64,000 nt of DNA from Brevibacillus migulae (GTDB lineage: Bacteria; Bacillota; Bacilli; Brevibacillales; Brevibacillaceae). A model generated the notes under the pieces. The model was given only the letters and a program-made list of their open reading frames with translations. It did not search any database and was not told the DNA's origin. The position numbers were made by a program, and so were the translations under genes. This document shows positions 54,856 to 62,275 of the stretch, one piece after another; positions within the stretch are counted from its first letter, which is position 1; each line of letters starts with the position of its first letter. The DNA lies in contig NZ_SDKD01000001.1 in the NCBI RefSeq assembly GCF_004521915.1, positions 62,001 to 126,000 of the forward strand. Reading direction: 5' to 3'.

Positions 54856-56075
54856 GGGAAGAGGCAGCGATCGCTTTACACGAAGCGTCAAAGGTGGATC
54901 TTAGTCACCTGTCGATACAGCCAGAGGGAGACGAGTACACGATCGGTGACCCGACGATCCAAAGGTTCATTCGCGTTCCGGAAGCGGCGACATTCGTACT
55001 TGCACTCGCGAATGGGAGCCGGACGTTGACAGAAATCAAAGAGCAGATTCATCGGGAAAAGGGTTTGGATCTTGATGTACTGGACTTTGTCCAAACGCTG
55101 CACAGGCTTCGACTTGTCTACAGCATCGATGGCAAGGTGATGGGAGAACCTCGACAAAATCGGGAACAAGCGAAAATGAGGCGAGTCGGAGGGTGGCTGT
55201 TTAATCGATATACGGCTTGGCTGTATGCATTCAATGCCTGCCTTGCCTGTTACATGATGTTCGCAAATCCAGAAATGTTCCCCCACTACCGGGACATGTT
55301 TGTTTTCCAGCAAATTGGGCTTAATTCTCTCTATGTTTGTGTAATCGCTTGCCTCTTTGTCGCCTTGCATGAGTTTGCGCATTTTCTCGCAGCGAGCAGT
55401 GCAGGAGTAAGATCCACGTTTCGCCTGAATATGCGATTTATCTTTTTGGTTGCCGAAACGGATATGACGGGTTTATGGGGGCAACCGCGGAGCAAACGGT
55501 ATCTTCCCTATTTGGCAGGTATGGCATGGGATTCCACTTGGATCGTGGGCATGTTGTTCATCCAAAGCAACGTCCCGGTCGATTCACTCCTGCATGCTAC
55601 CGCGAAGCTGGTCACACTGCTGCTCGTATTAGGCACCTTGTCGCAATTCATGTTTTTTCTTCGTACAGATATGTACTTCGTCATCGGGAATCTGACCCAT
55701 TCTGCCGATTTGGCACAAAGCGGGAGGCTGTTTCTCAAAAAAATCTGGAAAAGGAAAGAGGAAACATTGGCTGCGCAATGGAATCGGCTGCCGGAAACGG
55801 AGAAAAAGGCTGGACGCGTGTTTGGTTTTTTCTACGCCATTGGAATTGTATGTGTGACTTATTTATTCCTCTTTTTCACGATTCCCGGACTTTTCACCTC
55901 TCTTTCATGGGCGATTCGGGAAGTGTCGCAGTATCGGATCGACCAGATGCTGTTTTGGGATGGCGCGATTATCTTGGGACTTTTCGTCGTACGTATGCTG
56001 CTGAAACTGATTGGTGCGAGAAATGCTTTCAAAGATTGGCTGCAAAAAAGAGCGCAGCAGCAAGGGCAAGGATAG
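54852..56075 (+). CDS. M50-type membrane metallopeptidase with PqqD-like N-terminal domain
   Basis: A 407-residue protein. An N-terminal PqqD/RRE-like domain (about 10-95: YTIGDPTIQRFIRVPEAATFVLALANGSRTLTEIKEQI) is followed by membrane helices, the zinc site HEFAH at residue 173 inside LFVALHEFAHFLAA, and a later FFLRTDMYFVIGNL whose Asp is the likely third ligand. Further TM helices lie in the last 100 residues. It resembles the 'putative peptide zinc metalloprotease' proteins of peptide-export operons. It probably cleaves the leader and/or exports the modified peptide. ATG at 54852 overlaps the previous stop and follows GAAGGA; no ABC transporter is present nearby. Confidence 0.85.
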   Translation: MREEAAIALHEASKVDLSHLSIQPEGDEYTIGDPTIQRFIRVPEAATFVLALANGSRTLTEIKEQIHREKGLDLDVLDFVQTLHRLRLVYSIDGKVMGEPRQNREQAKMRRVGGWLFNRYTAWLYAFNACLACYMMFANPEMFPHYRDMFVFQQIGLNSLYVCVIACLFVALHEFAHFLAASSAGVRSTFRLNMRFIFLVAETDMTGLWGQPRSKRYLPYLAGMAWDSTWIVGMLFIQSNVPVDSLLHATAKLVTLLLVLGTLSQFMFFLRTDMYFVIGNLTHSADLAQSGRLFLKKIWKRKEETLAAQWNRLPETEKKAGRVFGFFYAIGIVCVTYLFLFFTIPGLFTSLSWAIREVSQYRIDQMLFWDGAIILGLFVVRMLLKLIGARNAFKDWLQKRAQQQGQG

Positions 56076-56076
56076 G

Positions 56077-56136
56077 GCTGTCACCGGTGAATCTGCAAGA
56101 TTCCCACCGGATGGCAGCCGTTTTTTTTTTTTTTTT
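56077..56136 (+). terminator. Terminator of the RiPP-like cassette, with T16 tract
   Basis: Arms GGCTGTCACCGGTG and CACCGGATGGCAGCC (imperfect) around a small loop, then sixteen consecutive T (56121-56136). The convergent minus-strand gene reads into this structure. Confidence 0.85.
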
Positions 56137-56458
56137 GTTCCCCAGATCCTGTGAATTTGAATATGCGCCTAATTATCGAGCTAATCTTTTCTTGAATCTC
56201 GCTATTAGCTTCACGAAATTTTTGATGATCAATTCCATGATTAATATATCTTTTCAAGTGAAGTAACAACTGTCCCATATCTCTTGCTATCTCAAGCAAA
56301 TCCGCTTCAGTTTGTTGTATCTTGTCTATTTGGATATTTGTCTTAATTAGCAACTTTTCAGATATCATGCCAAGTTTAAAAGTAATAAATCCACCAATTA
56401 TTACCCCAAAAACACAAATTACCCCTGAGACAATCCCACCAACAACTTCTTTTACCAT
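56081..56458 (-). CDS. Small membrane-anchored coiled-coil protein
   Basis: A 125-residue protein with one N-terminal TM helix (VVGGIVSGVICVFGVIIGGFITF) and a long cytoplasmic helical or coiled-coil part. AAAGGGATGAG precedes the ATG. The 3' end is odd: the gene reads through the A16 tract (the complement of the terminator T-run), giving a Lys run, and its last dozen codons lie in the neighbouring terminator hairpin. A natural stop may therefore have been lost, or the tail may vary with tract length. The base composition is AT-richer than the preceding operon. The function is unknown. Confidence 0.65.
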   Translation of the reverse strand: MVKEVVGGIVSGVICVFGVIIGGFITFKLGMISEKLLIKTNIQIDKIQQTEADLLEIARDMGQLLLHLKRYINHGIDHQKFREANSEIQEKISSIIRRIFKFTGSGEQKKKKNGCHPVGILQIHR

Positions 56459-56592
56459 CTGAACTCATCCCTTTGTTTAATTTTTACGAAAAAGAGTTGC
56501 CCTTGTTTCAAAATTCCACATTTATCAGAGAAAATTATGGAATACAAGAAAATCCCAACTGGTTTCCGAGGCGGTAATTACGGGGGATATAA

Positions 56593-56820
56593 ATGGAAAA
56601 CAAGCAAACAGTGCCTATCGAGCAGGGGGCGAGGTGCGCAGCATGCAGCCGTTTGGACCTCACTCTCGTTATTTCGGGTCCGGATCAACTCCCCTGTTCG
56701 CCGGGAGCCTTTACTTGTGCAGAATCCGTTTCAACCTTACACACGGCATGCGAACGCAAACAACTTTGTTGTCGTGGACATTTGCCCAAACCACCTGTGG
56801 CATTTATGGCTCTTCGGTAA
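56593..56820 (+). CDS. Possible Cys-rich small protein (doubtful)
   Basis: A 75-codon frame with a fair ribosome site (CGGGGGATA, six bases before ATG) and seven Cys, two of them in a CAAC pair. Two other frames are also open across the same stretch, so it may be chance. A hairpin terminator lies 65 bp downstream, which suggests that something is transcribed here. No similarity is recognised. The rest of 56459-57013 shows no gene. Confidence 0.3.
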   Translation: MENKQTVPIEQGARCAACSRLDLTLVISGPDQLPCSPGAFTCAESVSTLHTACERKQLCCRGHLPKPPVAFMALR

Positions 56821-56884
56821 AGACAACGGTCCCTCCGTCGCATGTTTCTTGGAATAGTTTTTCATGGCATCAACTCAAATAGAA

Positions 56885-56925
56885 AAGCCACCCAGCTGTT
56901 GGCCGGATGGCTTGTTTCTCTTTTG
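56885..56925 (+). terminator. Terminator in the island
   Basis: AAGCCA (56885-56890) with TGGCTT (56908-56913) and inner pairs, then GTTTCTCTTTTG. Confidence 0.55.
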
Positions 56926-57013
56926 ATTAATTCGCTTGACTCAAGTATAACCGAAATCGTGAAAATCCGTGTAAAACGTACGGTTGTGTAAAGTTCTGTA
57001 AAGAAGTGTCAAT

Positions 57014-57193
57014 CTACCGTGCAAACCCGGATCGTACTATTGAAAAAGTTAACCATGCAACCATTAAAGCAATAGCGAAAACCTTTCCACTCGAAACTTC
57101 ATCGTTATTCTTAATTTGCTTTAGCAATGAAACAACTTGATAAACAAGGATGAAAGCAATAATTGGACTTCCATATACCATTAAGAATATCAT
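57014..57193 (-). CDS. Two-TM small membrane protein
   Basis: A 59-residue protein with two hydrophobic helices (VYGSPIIAFILVYQVVSLL and GKVFAIALMVAWLTFSIV) joined by a charged loop. The ATG at 57193 follows GGGAGGG at seven bases; an ATG two codons earlier is too close to that site. It lies in the AT-rich island beside other small membrane proteins. Function unknown; the size and topology would suit a toxin-like or regulatory membrane peptide, but nothing more specific is visible. Confidence 0.6.
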   Translation of the reverse strand: MIFLMVYGSPIIAFILVYQVVSLLKQIKNNDEVSSGKVFAIALMVAWLTFSIVRSGFAR

Positions 57194-57313
57194 CAGCATC
57201 CCTCCCGATTGATTCGCAATTCAATATTACCCAAAAAATACAAAAAAAACAATTTACAACCATTTACCATTTTTATACAATAAGAACCATTAATAGGAAA
57301 GGTAGTGGTTATA

Positions 57314-58258
57314 TTGAAGAAAATACTTTCTTTGTTATTGCTCAGTAGCTTAATTCTCGTTTCGGCAAATACATCGGTGGTTAGCGCAAAAAAATCAGTA
57401 AAGGTTCAGGAATTTGAAGATTCTTTGGATTTAAGTAAAGAGGAAAAAGAGCGGTTAATGAATTTGGGATTTACTGAAGAACAGATTAAGTACATGACTG
57501 AAGATGAATATGAACATTTGAAGGGGCAAAAAGGTAAGGTAATTGAAACCGAAACCATCTATTTACAACTTGAACCTGGTAAGAAGCCGAAAAAAGTCTC
57601 GGAAGATGAAGCATTAAAGGGGGTTAAAGAATACAAAGAAAAGAAAGAAAAAGAAAAGAAAGAAAAAGAGAAGAAAGGCAAGAAATCCAAAGGAGAAGTC
57701 TCTGCAAAAGTAATAACCAGCGATACAGAGGAAACTAGTTGGATGAAGGTCAAGCTATACGTAACACAACGTGAAGATGAAGTTGGTGAGAGAACAGGTT
57801 CATACAAATTTAAATATGACTGGGAATGGTTAGTCGAACCTAATTTTGAATTAACAGATGCAATTGCAATAACGCATCCGGAATTCATAGATAACATAGT
57901 TGGTTCTGAATATAACAGTTACCGAGCCGTTTATAGTGCTGCCGGCACCCGTAAATCTGTTACATTTACTTCAAGAAGTGCTGATAAAAAAAATAGTAAC
58001 GGTATGGCTTTTAAGGTTGATTTGATCACTAGTTACAATTCCTTTGATGTTTATGAGCATGAAGGATACATGTATTATGATGGAGAGTTGAACAATTGGA
58101 ACTATAGTTCTGCAACAGCTTATGGTCACTACACCCATGTTGAAGGTGACATTTTGGGGATGACCTTAAACTTAGTTAATGGCAATCTCAGTGTTAGTGG
58201 TGTATTGAAAACAACCGAAATGACTGATGTAGGTGTGAACTTTAAAACTCATGATTAA
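57314..58258 (+). CDS. Secreted Lys/Glu-rich protein of unknown function
   Basis: A 314-residue protein with a clear Sec signal peptide (KKILSLLLLSSLILVSANTSVVSA|KK). An acidic/basic region follows, then a pure Lys/Glu helix (residues about 105-125, KEKKEKEKKEKEKKGKKSKG), then a beta-rich domain with repeated Tyr/Trp (YKFKYDWEWLVEP, EYNSYRAVYSAAGTRKSVTFTSRSADKKN, YGHYTHVEGDILGM). TTG at 57314 is chosen for its spacing to AGGAAAGG; a GTG at 57305 is also possible. Similar layouts occur in Bacillus exported proteins of unknown role. A terminator overlaps its stop. Confidence 0.75.
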   Translation: MKKILSLLLLSSLILVSANTSVVSAKKSVKVQEFEDSLDLSKEEKERLMNLGFTEEQIKYMTEDEYEHLKGQKGKVIETETIYLQLEPGKKPKKVSEDEALKGVKEYKEKKEKEKKEKEKKGKKSKGEVSAKVITSDTEETSWMKVKLYVTQREDEVGERTGSYKFKYDWEWLVEPNFELTDAIAITHPEFIDNIVGSEYNSYRAVYSAAGTRKSVTFTSRSADKKNSNGMAFKVDLITSYNSFDVYEHEGYMYYDGELNNWNYSSATAYGHYTHVEGDILGMTLNLVNGNLSVSGVLKTTEMTDVGVNFKTHD

Positions 58259-58285
58259 AAGCAGCCGATTGGCTGCTTTTTTATG
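58257..58285. terminator. Bidirectional terminator between convergent genes
   Basis: AAAAGCAGCC-GATT-GGCTGCTTTTTT. It overlaps the stop of the secreted protein and the stop of the convergent phage-type regulator. Confidence 0.85.
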
Positions 58286-58901
58286 CAACTTGTTCCCCGT
58301 ACATCGCCCAAGCCATCTTAACAATCACGTTACGCTTAATCTCATAATAACGCTGGCGTGACCCCCCAATCTCCTTGGCGATCATGTTGTTTTTCTCGCC
58401 ATCCAACAGAGCTTCCAGCACCAATCGTTCTTGTTCATCTGTAATTGTCTCTGCAGCTGCATGGATTCGCTCGATTGTCTCCTGGAGGTTCTGAAGCCTC
58501 TTCCACTTCCGTTCGCGCCGGGCCACTTCGGCATGCGTTTTATCTCCAGTGACACCCTTTGCCTTCGGCTGGACAGCTTCGATTCCGTACTGTGCGACCA
58601 TGCCTTCCCCGGCGTCGCGCATATATCGTTCAATGCGAATGATTTCAATCTGCATGTAGTTGTAGTCCCGAATCTCTTCCTCTGTCCGTTGCAGGATCTC
58701 CAGCGCTGGCTCCAGATCTGTGAAAGCCAGCTGGTTCCCGTGTTCTTTCAACCCTTGATTATCGACCAGGTACTTATCCCAAGACGGGCAGCTCTCGACG
58801 TGGCCGACGTGCATCTGGTGAAAGCTGCAGGTTGCGGATTTGCCGAAGTTGGTCGCAGGGCAATTCTCACAAACCTTTTCAATTAAATGTTCACGATCCA
58901 A
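58281..58901 (-). CDS. Phage-type transcriptional regulator (ArpU/RinA-like, sigma-70 region 4-like HTH)
   Basis: A 206-residue protein. The N-terminal part has a Cys cluster (CENC, then Cys, Cys within about 30 residues) that may bind metal. The middle is a charged helical region. The C-terminus is a sigma-70 region 4-like HTH (ITDEQERLVLEALLDGEKNNMIAKEIGGSRQRYYEIKRNVIVKMAWAMYG), as in the ArpU/RinA phage late regulators. TTG at 58901 follows GAGGGGGG; the frame is open 34 codons upstream without a site. It lies in a run of phage-like minus-strand genes. Confidence 0.7.
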   Translation of the reverse strand: MDREHLIEKVCENCPATNFGKSATCSFHQMHVGHVESCPSWDKYLVDNQGLKEHGNQLAFTDLEPALEILQRTEEEIRDYNYMQIEIIRIERYMRDAGEGMVAQYGIEAVQPKAKGVTGDKTHAEVARRERKWKRLQNLQETIERIHAAAETITDEQERLVLEALLDGEKNNMIAKEIGGSRQRYYEIKRNVIVKMAWAMYGEQVA

Positions 58902-58975
58902 TCTGCCCCCCCTCAAAGGAAATGATATAATGATTTTGTGATGTGATATTACCGATCCCCTTGAGGGGGCTTTTT

Positions 58976-59552
58976 TTATATCGTCTCTTTCACGATGCTC
59001 CAAATGTCTTCGTGAACCATATTAGGATCATTCAGGCCGTTCACAAAGTTACTGCTGTAAAGAATCTTGTAGCAATCCCGGACTTTTCGAAGGAATTTCA
59101 GATCGGATTCATATTTGTCGTTGGCTCCAAACTTACCCTTCCGATCGACGCTAACCTCTGCCGGAATATCGATCAATATCTCCAAATGAGGCTGCAACGT
59201 GTGTTGGAACAAATTACCGAGCCATCTGAGATCAATGCCTTTCGCGTGCGCATAAGCCATATGGCTTCCGGTATATCGATCGAGGATCAGGAACTGGATG
59301 CCCTCGGTCTCGAGTTTTTTGAACCAGCGGGCTGTGCCTGCTTGTCCGCTGCCATAATCAATTCAATCGTGTGCTGATCCGCTTCCCATTCACCCCTCAA
59401 CCATCTCTGGACCAGCTCACCGGTTGAAGTGTCGTACCGGTGAAACTCTGACGTGACAACCTTATAACTTCATTTCTCAAGCGTTCAGCGAGAAGTGCTG
59501 TTTGTGTATGCTTTCCAGCTTTATCGAGCCATTCCAAGACAATTATCTTCAA
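58976..59552 (-). pseudogene. Thymidylate kinase (phage type), two frameshifts
   Basis: Reading the minus strand from TTG at 59552 (after GGGGGAT) gives LKIIVLEWLDKAGKHTQTALLAERLRNE, a dTMP-kinase P-loop (GKHTQT). The frame then shifts. A second frame gives YKVVTSEFHRYDTSTGELVQRW...ELIMAADKQAQ, and after another shift the last frame gives RWFKKLETEGIQFLILDRYTGSHMAYAHAKG...LEILIDIPAEVSVDRKGKFGANDKYESDLKFLRKVRDCYKILY. Together the parts make an almost full kinase. Each break fits a one-base loss, one near GAAGTTATAAGG and one near CACAGCCCGC. The Gly before Asp in the P-loop motif (normally E-G-x-D) is Trp here, another sign of decay. Confidence 0.8.
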
Positions 59553-59892
59553 GCGCTATCCCCCACCTTCGAATTCTGCATAGTGAACATGTCATGTACT
59601 CGTCATCCCGGCCCCCACCGCACCGTATGCAAAGACCGTTTTCTCTCCAGATCTTGATTCTCGGCACTGTGTTCAACATCACCATCTTTTCCTTCGCTGC
59701 ACATGGTTGGCACCGCGTTTTCCCGTTTGCTACATTTATCCCGCATTTAGTGCAAAGTCCTTGTTCTTTTCGCTTGGCGTTGATACCGTTTTGAATCCGC
59801 CTACGCTGTTGTCGGCACGGTTCGCAGTATATATGTGTCCGATTCCTACGACCCCTATCTGCTTTCTTGCCGCACTGCGGGGAACCATTCAT
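59521..59892 (-). CDS. Zinc-ribbon phage-type small protein
   Basis: A 123-residue basic protein with three Cys clusters: CEPC with an earlier lone Cys, GLCTKCG...CQPC and GLCIRCG...CSLC, spaced like tandem zinc ribbons. Proteins with this C-x2-C-G...C-x2-C pattern are common hypotheticals in Firmicutes prophages and are usually taken as nucleic-acid binding. ATG at 59892 follows GGGGTGATC. It overlaps the start of the decayed thymidylate kinase by 32 bp, so the two were cotranscribed. Confidence 0.65.
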   Translation of the reverse strand: MNGSPQCGKKADRGRRNRTHIYCEPCRQQRRRIQNGINAKRKEQGLCTKCGINVANGKTRCQPCAAKEKMVMLNTVPRIKIWRENGLCIRCGGGRDDEYMTCSLCRIRRWGIALEDNCLGMAR

Positions 59893-60003
59893 CAAGGATC
59901 ACCCCATTTTTCTCTTTATCCATTGAGTTAAATCCATATTTTTGAAAACTGATTACCTTTCTGTTCGTATGATAAGGCAATACGAATATGGAAGGTGAAC
60001 AAC

Positions 60004-60138
60004 ATGTCAGGACTTCTTATCGCTGCATTAGGAATTGGGATCTTTTTGCTATTCGGTTATTTCATGACCAAGTGGGAAAGAGTCGTTTTTCCAGGTAATC
60101 AAGAAAAGACTGGTCAAAAACCTAAAGATTCTAATTGA
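60004..60138 (+). CDS. 44-residue single-TM membrane peptide
   Basis: A short ORF with GGAAGGTGA eight bases before its ATG. The product has one hydrophobic helix (LLIAALGIGIFLLFGYFM) followed by a polar, basic tail ending in a Gln/Lys/Asp-rich stretch. Such tiny membrane proteins are frequent in Bacillales and their roles are mostly unknown. Too short for many gene finders. Confidence 0.65.
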   Translation: MSGLLIAALGIGIFLLFGYFMTKWERVVFPGNQEKTGQKPKDSN

Positions 60139-60215
60139 CGGTTTATCATAAGTATTGTTTTGATAGGCATTGACTTAACATAAGACGCGAACTGCCGAAG
60201 CTAGGTAGTACATGG

Positions 60216-60221
60216 TATAAT
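60216..60221 (+). promoter_or_regulatory. -10 box before the 119-residue protein gene
   Basis: TATAAT 24 bp before the ATG at 60245. No good -35 is seen at 17 bases. Confidence 0.45.
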
Positions 60222-60244
60222 TTGTCTGCCGGAGGTGAAAAGAC

Positions 60245-60604
60245 ATGGAACCAAAACTTGTTCCTTTAAGAATTCCGACAGGCTGGAGTGTAGCACTAAA
60301 CAAGTTTAGAGAAGTCAACCCAGAGCAATTCAAGCATGAGGATTACGAATTTTGTTGGGAATTTGATGAAGATATTTTGCACCTTAAAAACGAATATCGA
60401 AATCGCATCTTGGATCTTGGGTGGTACCCTTCCTTTAATCCTAAAGGCATATACCGTTTATTACTCATAGAGTTGCACGACGACCATGACGAACAAACTG
60501 AATCTTGGGAAAAGCCATTAATAATATTTGAATCAAGAGATATTGAGGAAACCCAACGAACAATCGAACATATTTTAATTCAGGTAACCGAGGGGCTTTT
60601 ATGA
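60245..60604 (+). CDS. Hypothetical acidic protein, possibly immunity-like
   Basis: A 119-residue soluble acidic protein, mixed alpha/beta, with clear GGAGGTGA before the ATG and its own terminator. Recognisable features are an LVPLRIPTGWSVALNKF start and many aromatic residues (FCWEFDEDILHLKNEYRNRILDLGWYPSF). The size, charge and solitary position in an island of small membrane or secreted proteins would suit an immunity protein, but no specific family is identified and no cognate toxin is seen next to it. Confidence 0.65.
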   Translation: MEPKLVPLRIPTGWSVALNKFREVNPEQFKHEDYEFCWEFDEDILHLKNEYRNRILDLGWYPSFNPKGIYRLLLIELHDDHDEQTESWEKPLIIFESRDIEETQRTIEHILIQVTEGLL

Positions 60605-60612
60605 GCCCCATT
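60592..60612 (+). terminator. Short hairpin after the hypothetical gene
   Basis: GGGGCT (60592-60597) with AGCCCC (60604-60609), then ATTTAAC. It overlaps the stop codon region. The T-tract is weak. Confidence 0.5.
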
Positions 60613-60661
60613 TAACAATACGTGTGTTTTTTCAATTGTAGAATATCATGCAAATGGATCA

Positions 60662-60712
60662 TTGACGGATGAGAGGAAACCGCATATCTTATTATTGACT
60701 GAATTAGTCAAT
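60662..60712 (+). promoter_or_regulatory. Promoter with palindromic operator before the FAD monooxygenase
   Basis: TTGACG (60662-60667), 17 bases, TATCTT (60685-60690), then the palindrome ATTGACT-GAATT-AGTCAAT (60694-60712) over the expected start site. This is a typical repressor layout, and the TetR gene two genes down is the candidate repressor. Confidence 0.65.
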
Positions 60713-60736
60713 CAAAAATATGGGAGGTCGATTGGG

Positions 60737-62212
60737 ATGAAAAATGAACAGAAAATGGGAAATGCGCTGGTGATCGGCGGGGGAATGGCTGGCTTATTGG
60801 CGGCAAGAGTGCTGTCCGATTTTTTTGCAGAGGTGCTGATCGTGGAGAAGGATGACTTTCCCGAACAGCCTGCAAACCGTCCCGGCACGCCGCAAGCCTT
60901 TCATCCCCATCGGTTCACCTCGCGAGGCAAGTCCATCACTGAGCGACTCTTTCCCGATTACGAAGCTGATTTATTGGCATTGGGCGCCCCCTCTTCCCTG
61001 AATAAAACGGCCTATAACATGAATCAATATGGCAGCATGGAAGGGCTCTATCCGCGAAATGACATCAAATTCAGCAGGGCGGTGCTGGAATGGGTGATAC
61101 GCAAACGTGTACAACGGATGGCGAACGTACGCTTTTTTTCGAAGCATGATGTGATTGGGCTAACCAGGAATGCCGATCAGACTGCGGTCACAGGGGTTCA
61201 GGTGCGGGAAGTCGAGGGAAGCGGGTTACAGATCCTTACAGCCGAACTCGTTGTTGATACGAGCGGACGCAATTCCAAGTTGAGCAAATGGCTGACGGAC
61301 ATGGGCTATGAGGTGCCGAAGCCAGACCTGCTCAAAGTAGACCTTGGATACAGCACTCGCCGTTACAAGCTGCCAGACCATCTTTCCCATTTGACAGATC
61401 AGTGGGATGTCATCAATATTGCAGGTCAGCCCGCAAATGGGACGTATACCGGGGTATTTTCCTTTATCGAAAACCAGGTCGCAGAGGTATTGCTCTACCG
61501 GCCAGGCGGAGTCTACCCTCCTACCAATCCTGACGATTTTGAACAGGAGATTGCCATGCTGCCGACTCCGATGATTGCGGATATTGTGCGGGAGCTGGAA
61601 CCGATCACCTCTGTACGTGGCTTTCGCGTACCGGAACTGTACCGCCATCACTTTGAACAAATGAAGCGTTGGCCGTCGGGGCTGCTCGTCATGGGCGATG
61701 CATTTTGCATCTATGATCCGATCTTTGGGCAAGGAATGACGGTGGCTGCGATCGAAGCGGAGGTGCTGGAGGCCAGCTTGCAAGAGCAGAGCGAAGCGCC
61801 GCGGCCTCATTTTGAGCAGCGGGTACTAGAGCGCATGCAGCAGGTGATTGAACCTGCCTGGTGGCTGAATTGCGCGAATGATCTGCAGTGGGATGGGGTG
61901 ACCTATGAAGCGGATGAACCGCTGCAAGGCATCGAGTTTGGCCAAAAGTACATGGCCTTGTTTCTCAAGCTGGCCACCAGTCAGCGCAATTGGGAACTGT
62001 ATGGCCTTTACTGGGGTGTCAATACATTGTCGGTGTCACCTGAGAAAATGTTGAACCCGCAAAGGGCAGCGGCTGTGCTGACAGCAACGGAAGAAGGGAG
62101 GCAACTGCTTACTGTTCTCTCCGAGCGATGCGAGCTGCCAGTCGAAGAAGCCTTGCAAGCAGCATTGCCTGTGTTTACGGCTGCAACATCTCCTACCGAG
62201 AAACGCGGATAG
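60737..62212 (+). CDS. FAD-dependent monooxygenase/oxidoreductase
   Basis: A 491-residue flavoprotein of the PHBH-like/geranylgeranyl-reductase-like group: ALVIGGGMAGLLAARVLSDFFAEVLIVEKDDF dinucleotide loop, LVVDTSGRNSKLSKWL in the middle, and LLVMGDAFCIYDPIFGQGMTVAAIEAEVL, whose GDA motif binds FAD. ATG at 60737 has GGGAGG at nine bases; the frame is open 25 codons upstream but that part is the promoter/operator. It probably hydroxylates or epoxidises a hydrophobic or aromatic compound, and a TetR regulator follows, a pairing common for inducible detoxification genes. Confidence 0.88.
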   Translation: MKNEQKMGNALVIGGGMAGLLAARVLSDFFAEVLIVEKDDFPEQPANRPGTPQAFHPHRFTSRGKSITERLFPDYEADLLALGAPSSLNKTAYNMNQYGSMEGLYPRNDIKFSRAVLEWVIRKRVQRMANVRFFSKHDVIGLTRNADQTAVTGVQVREVEGSGLQILTAELVVDTSGRNSKLSKWLTDMGYEVPKPDLLKVDLGYSTRRYKLPDHLSHLTDQWDVINIAGQPANGTYTGVFSFIENQVAEVLLYRPGGVYPPTNPDDFEQEIAMLPTPMIADIVRELEPITSVRGFRVPELYRHHFEQMKRWPSGLLVMGDAFCIYDPIFGQGMTVAAIEAEVLEASLQEQSEAPRPHFEQRVLERMQQVIEPAWWLNCANDLQWDGVTYEADEPLQGIEFGQKYMALFLKLATSQRNWELYGLYWGVNTLSVSPEKMLNPQRAAAVLTATEEGRQLLTVLSERCELPVEEALQAALPVFTAATSPTEKRG

Positions 62213-62275
62213 CTGTCTCGCATAGCGCTCGAAGAAACGATCATGGTACACTCGAAGCAAAGGAGTGAGGATGCT

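Noticed and set aside
55475..56266. A 263-codon + strand frame overlapping the M50 peptidase
   Set aside because: It is frame-shifted inside the peptidase gene and runs through its terminator; no motif or start site.
58930..58980. Possible + strand mini-transcript (TATAAT-like box, then CCCC-TTGA-GGGG and T7)
   Set aside because: The stem is only four to five pairs and no gene or -35 box is present; it is more likely chance next to the minus-strand start.
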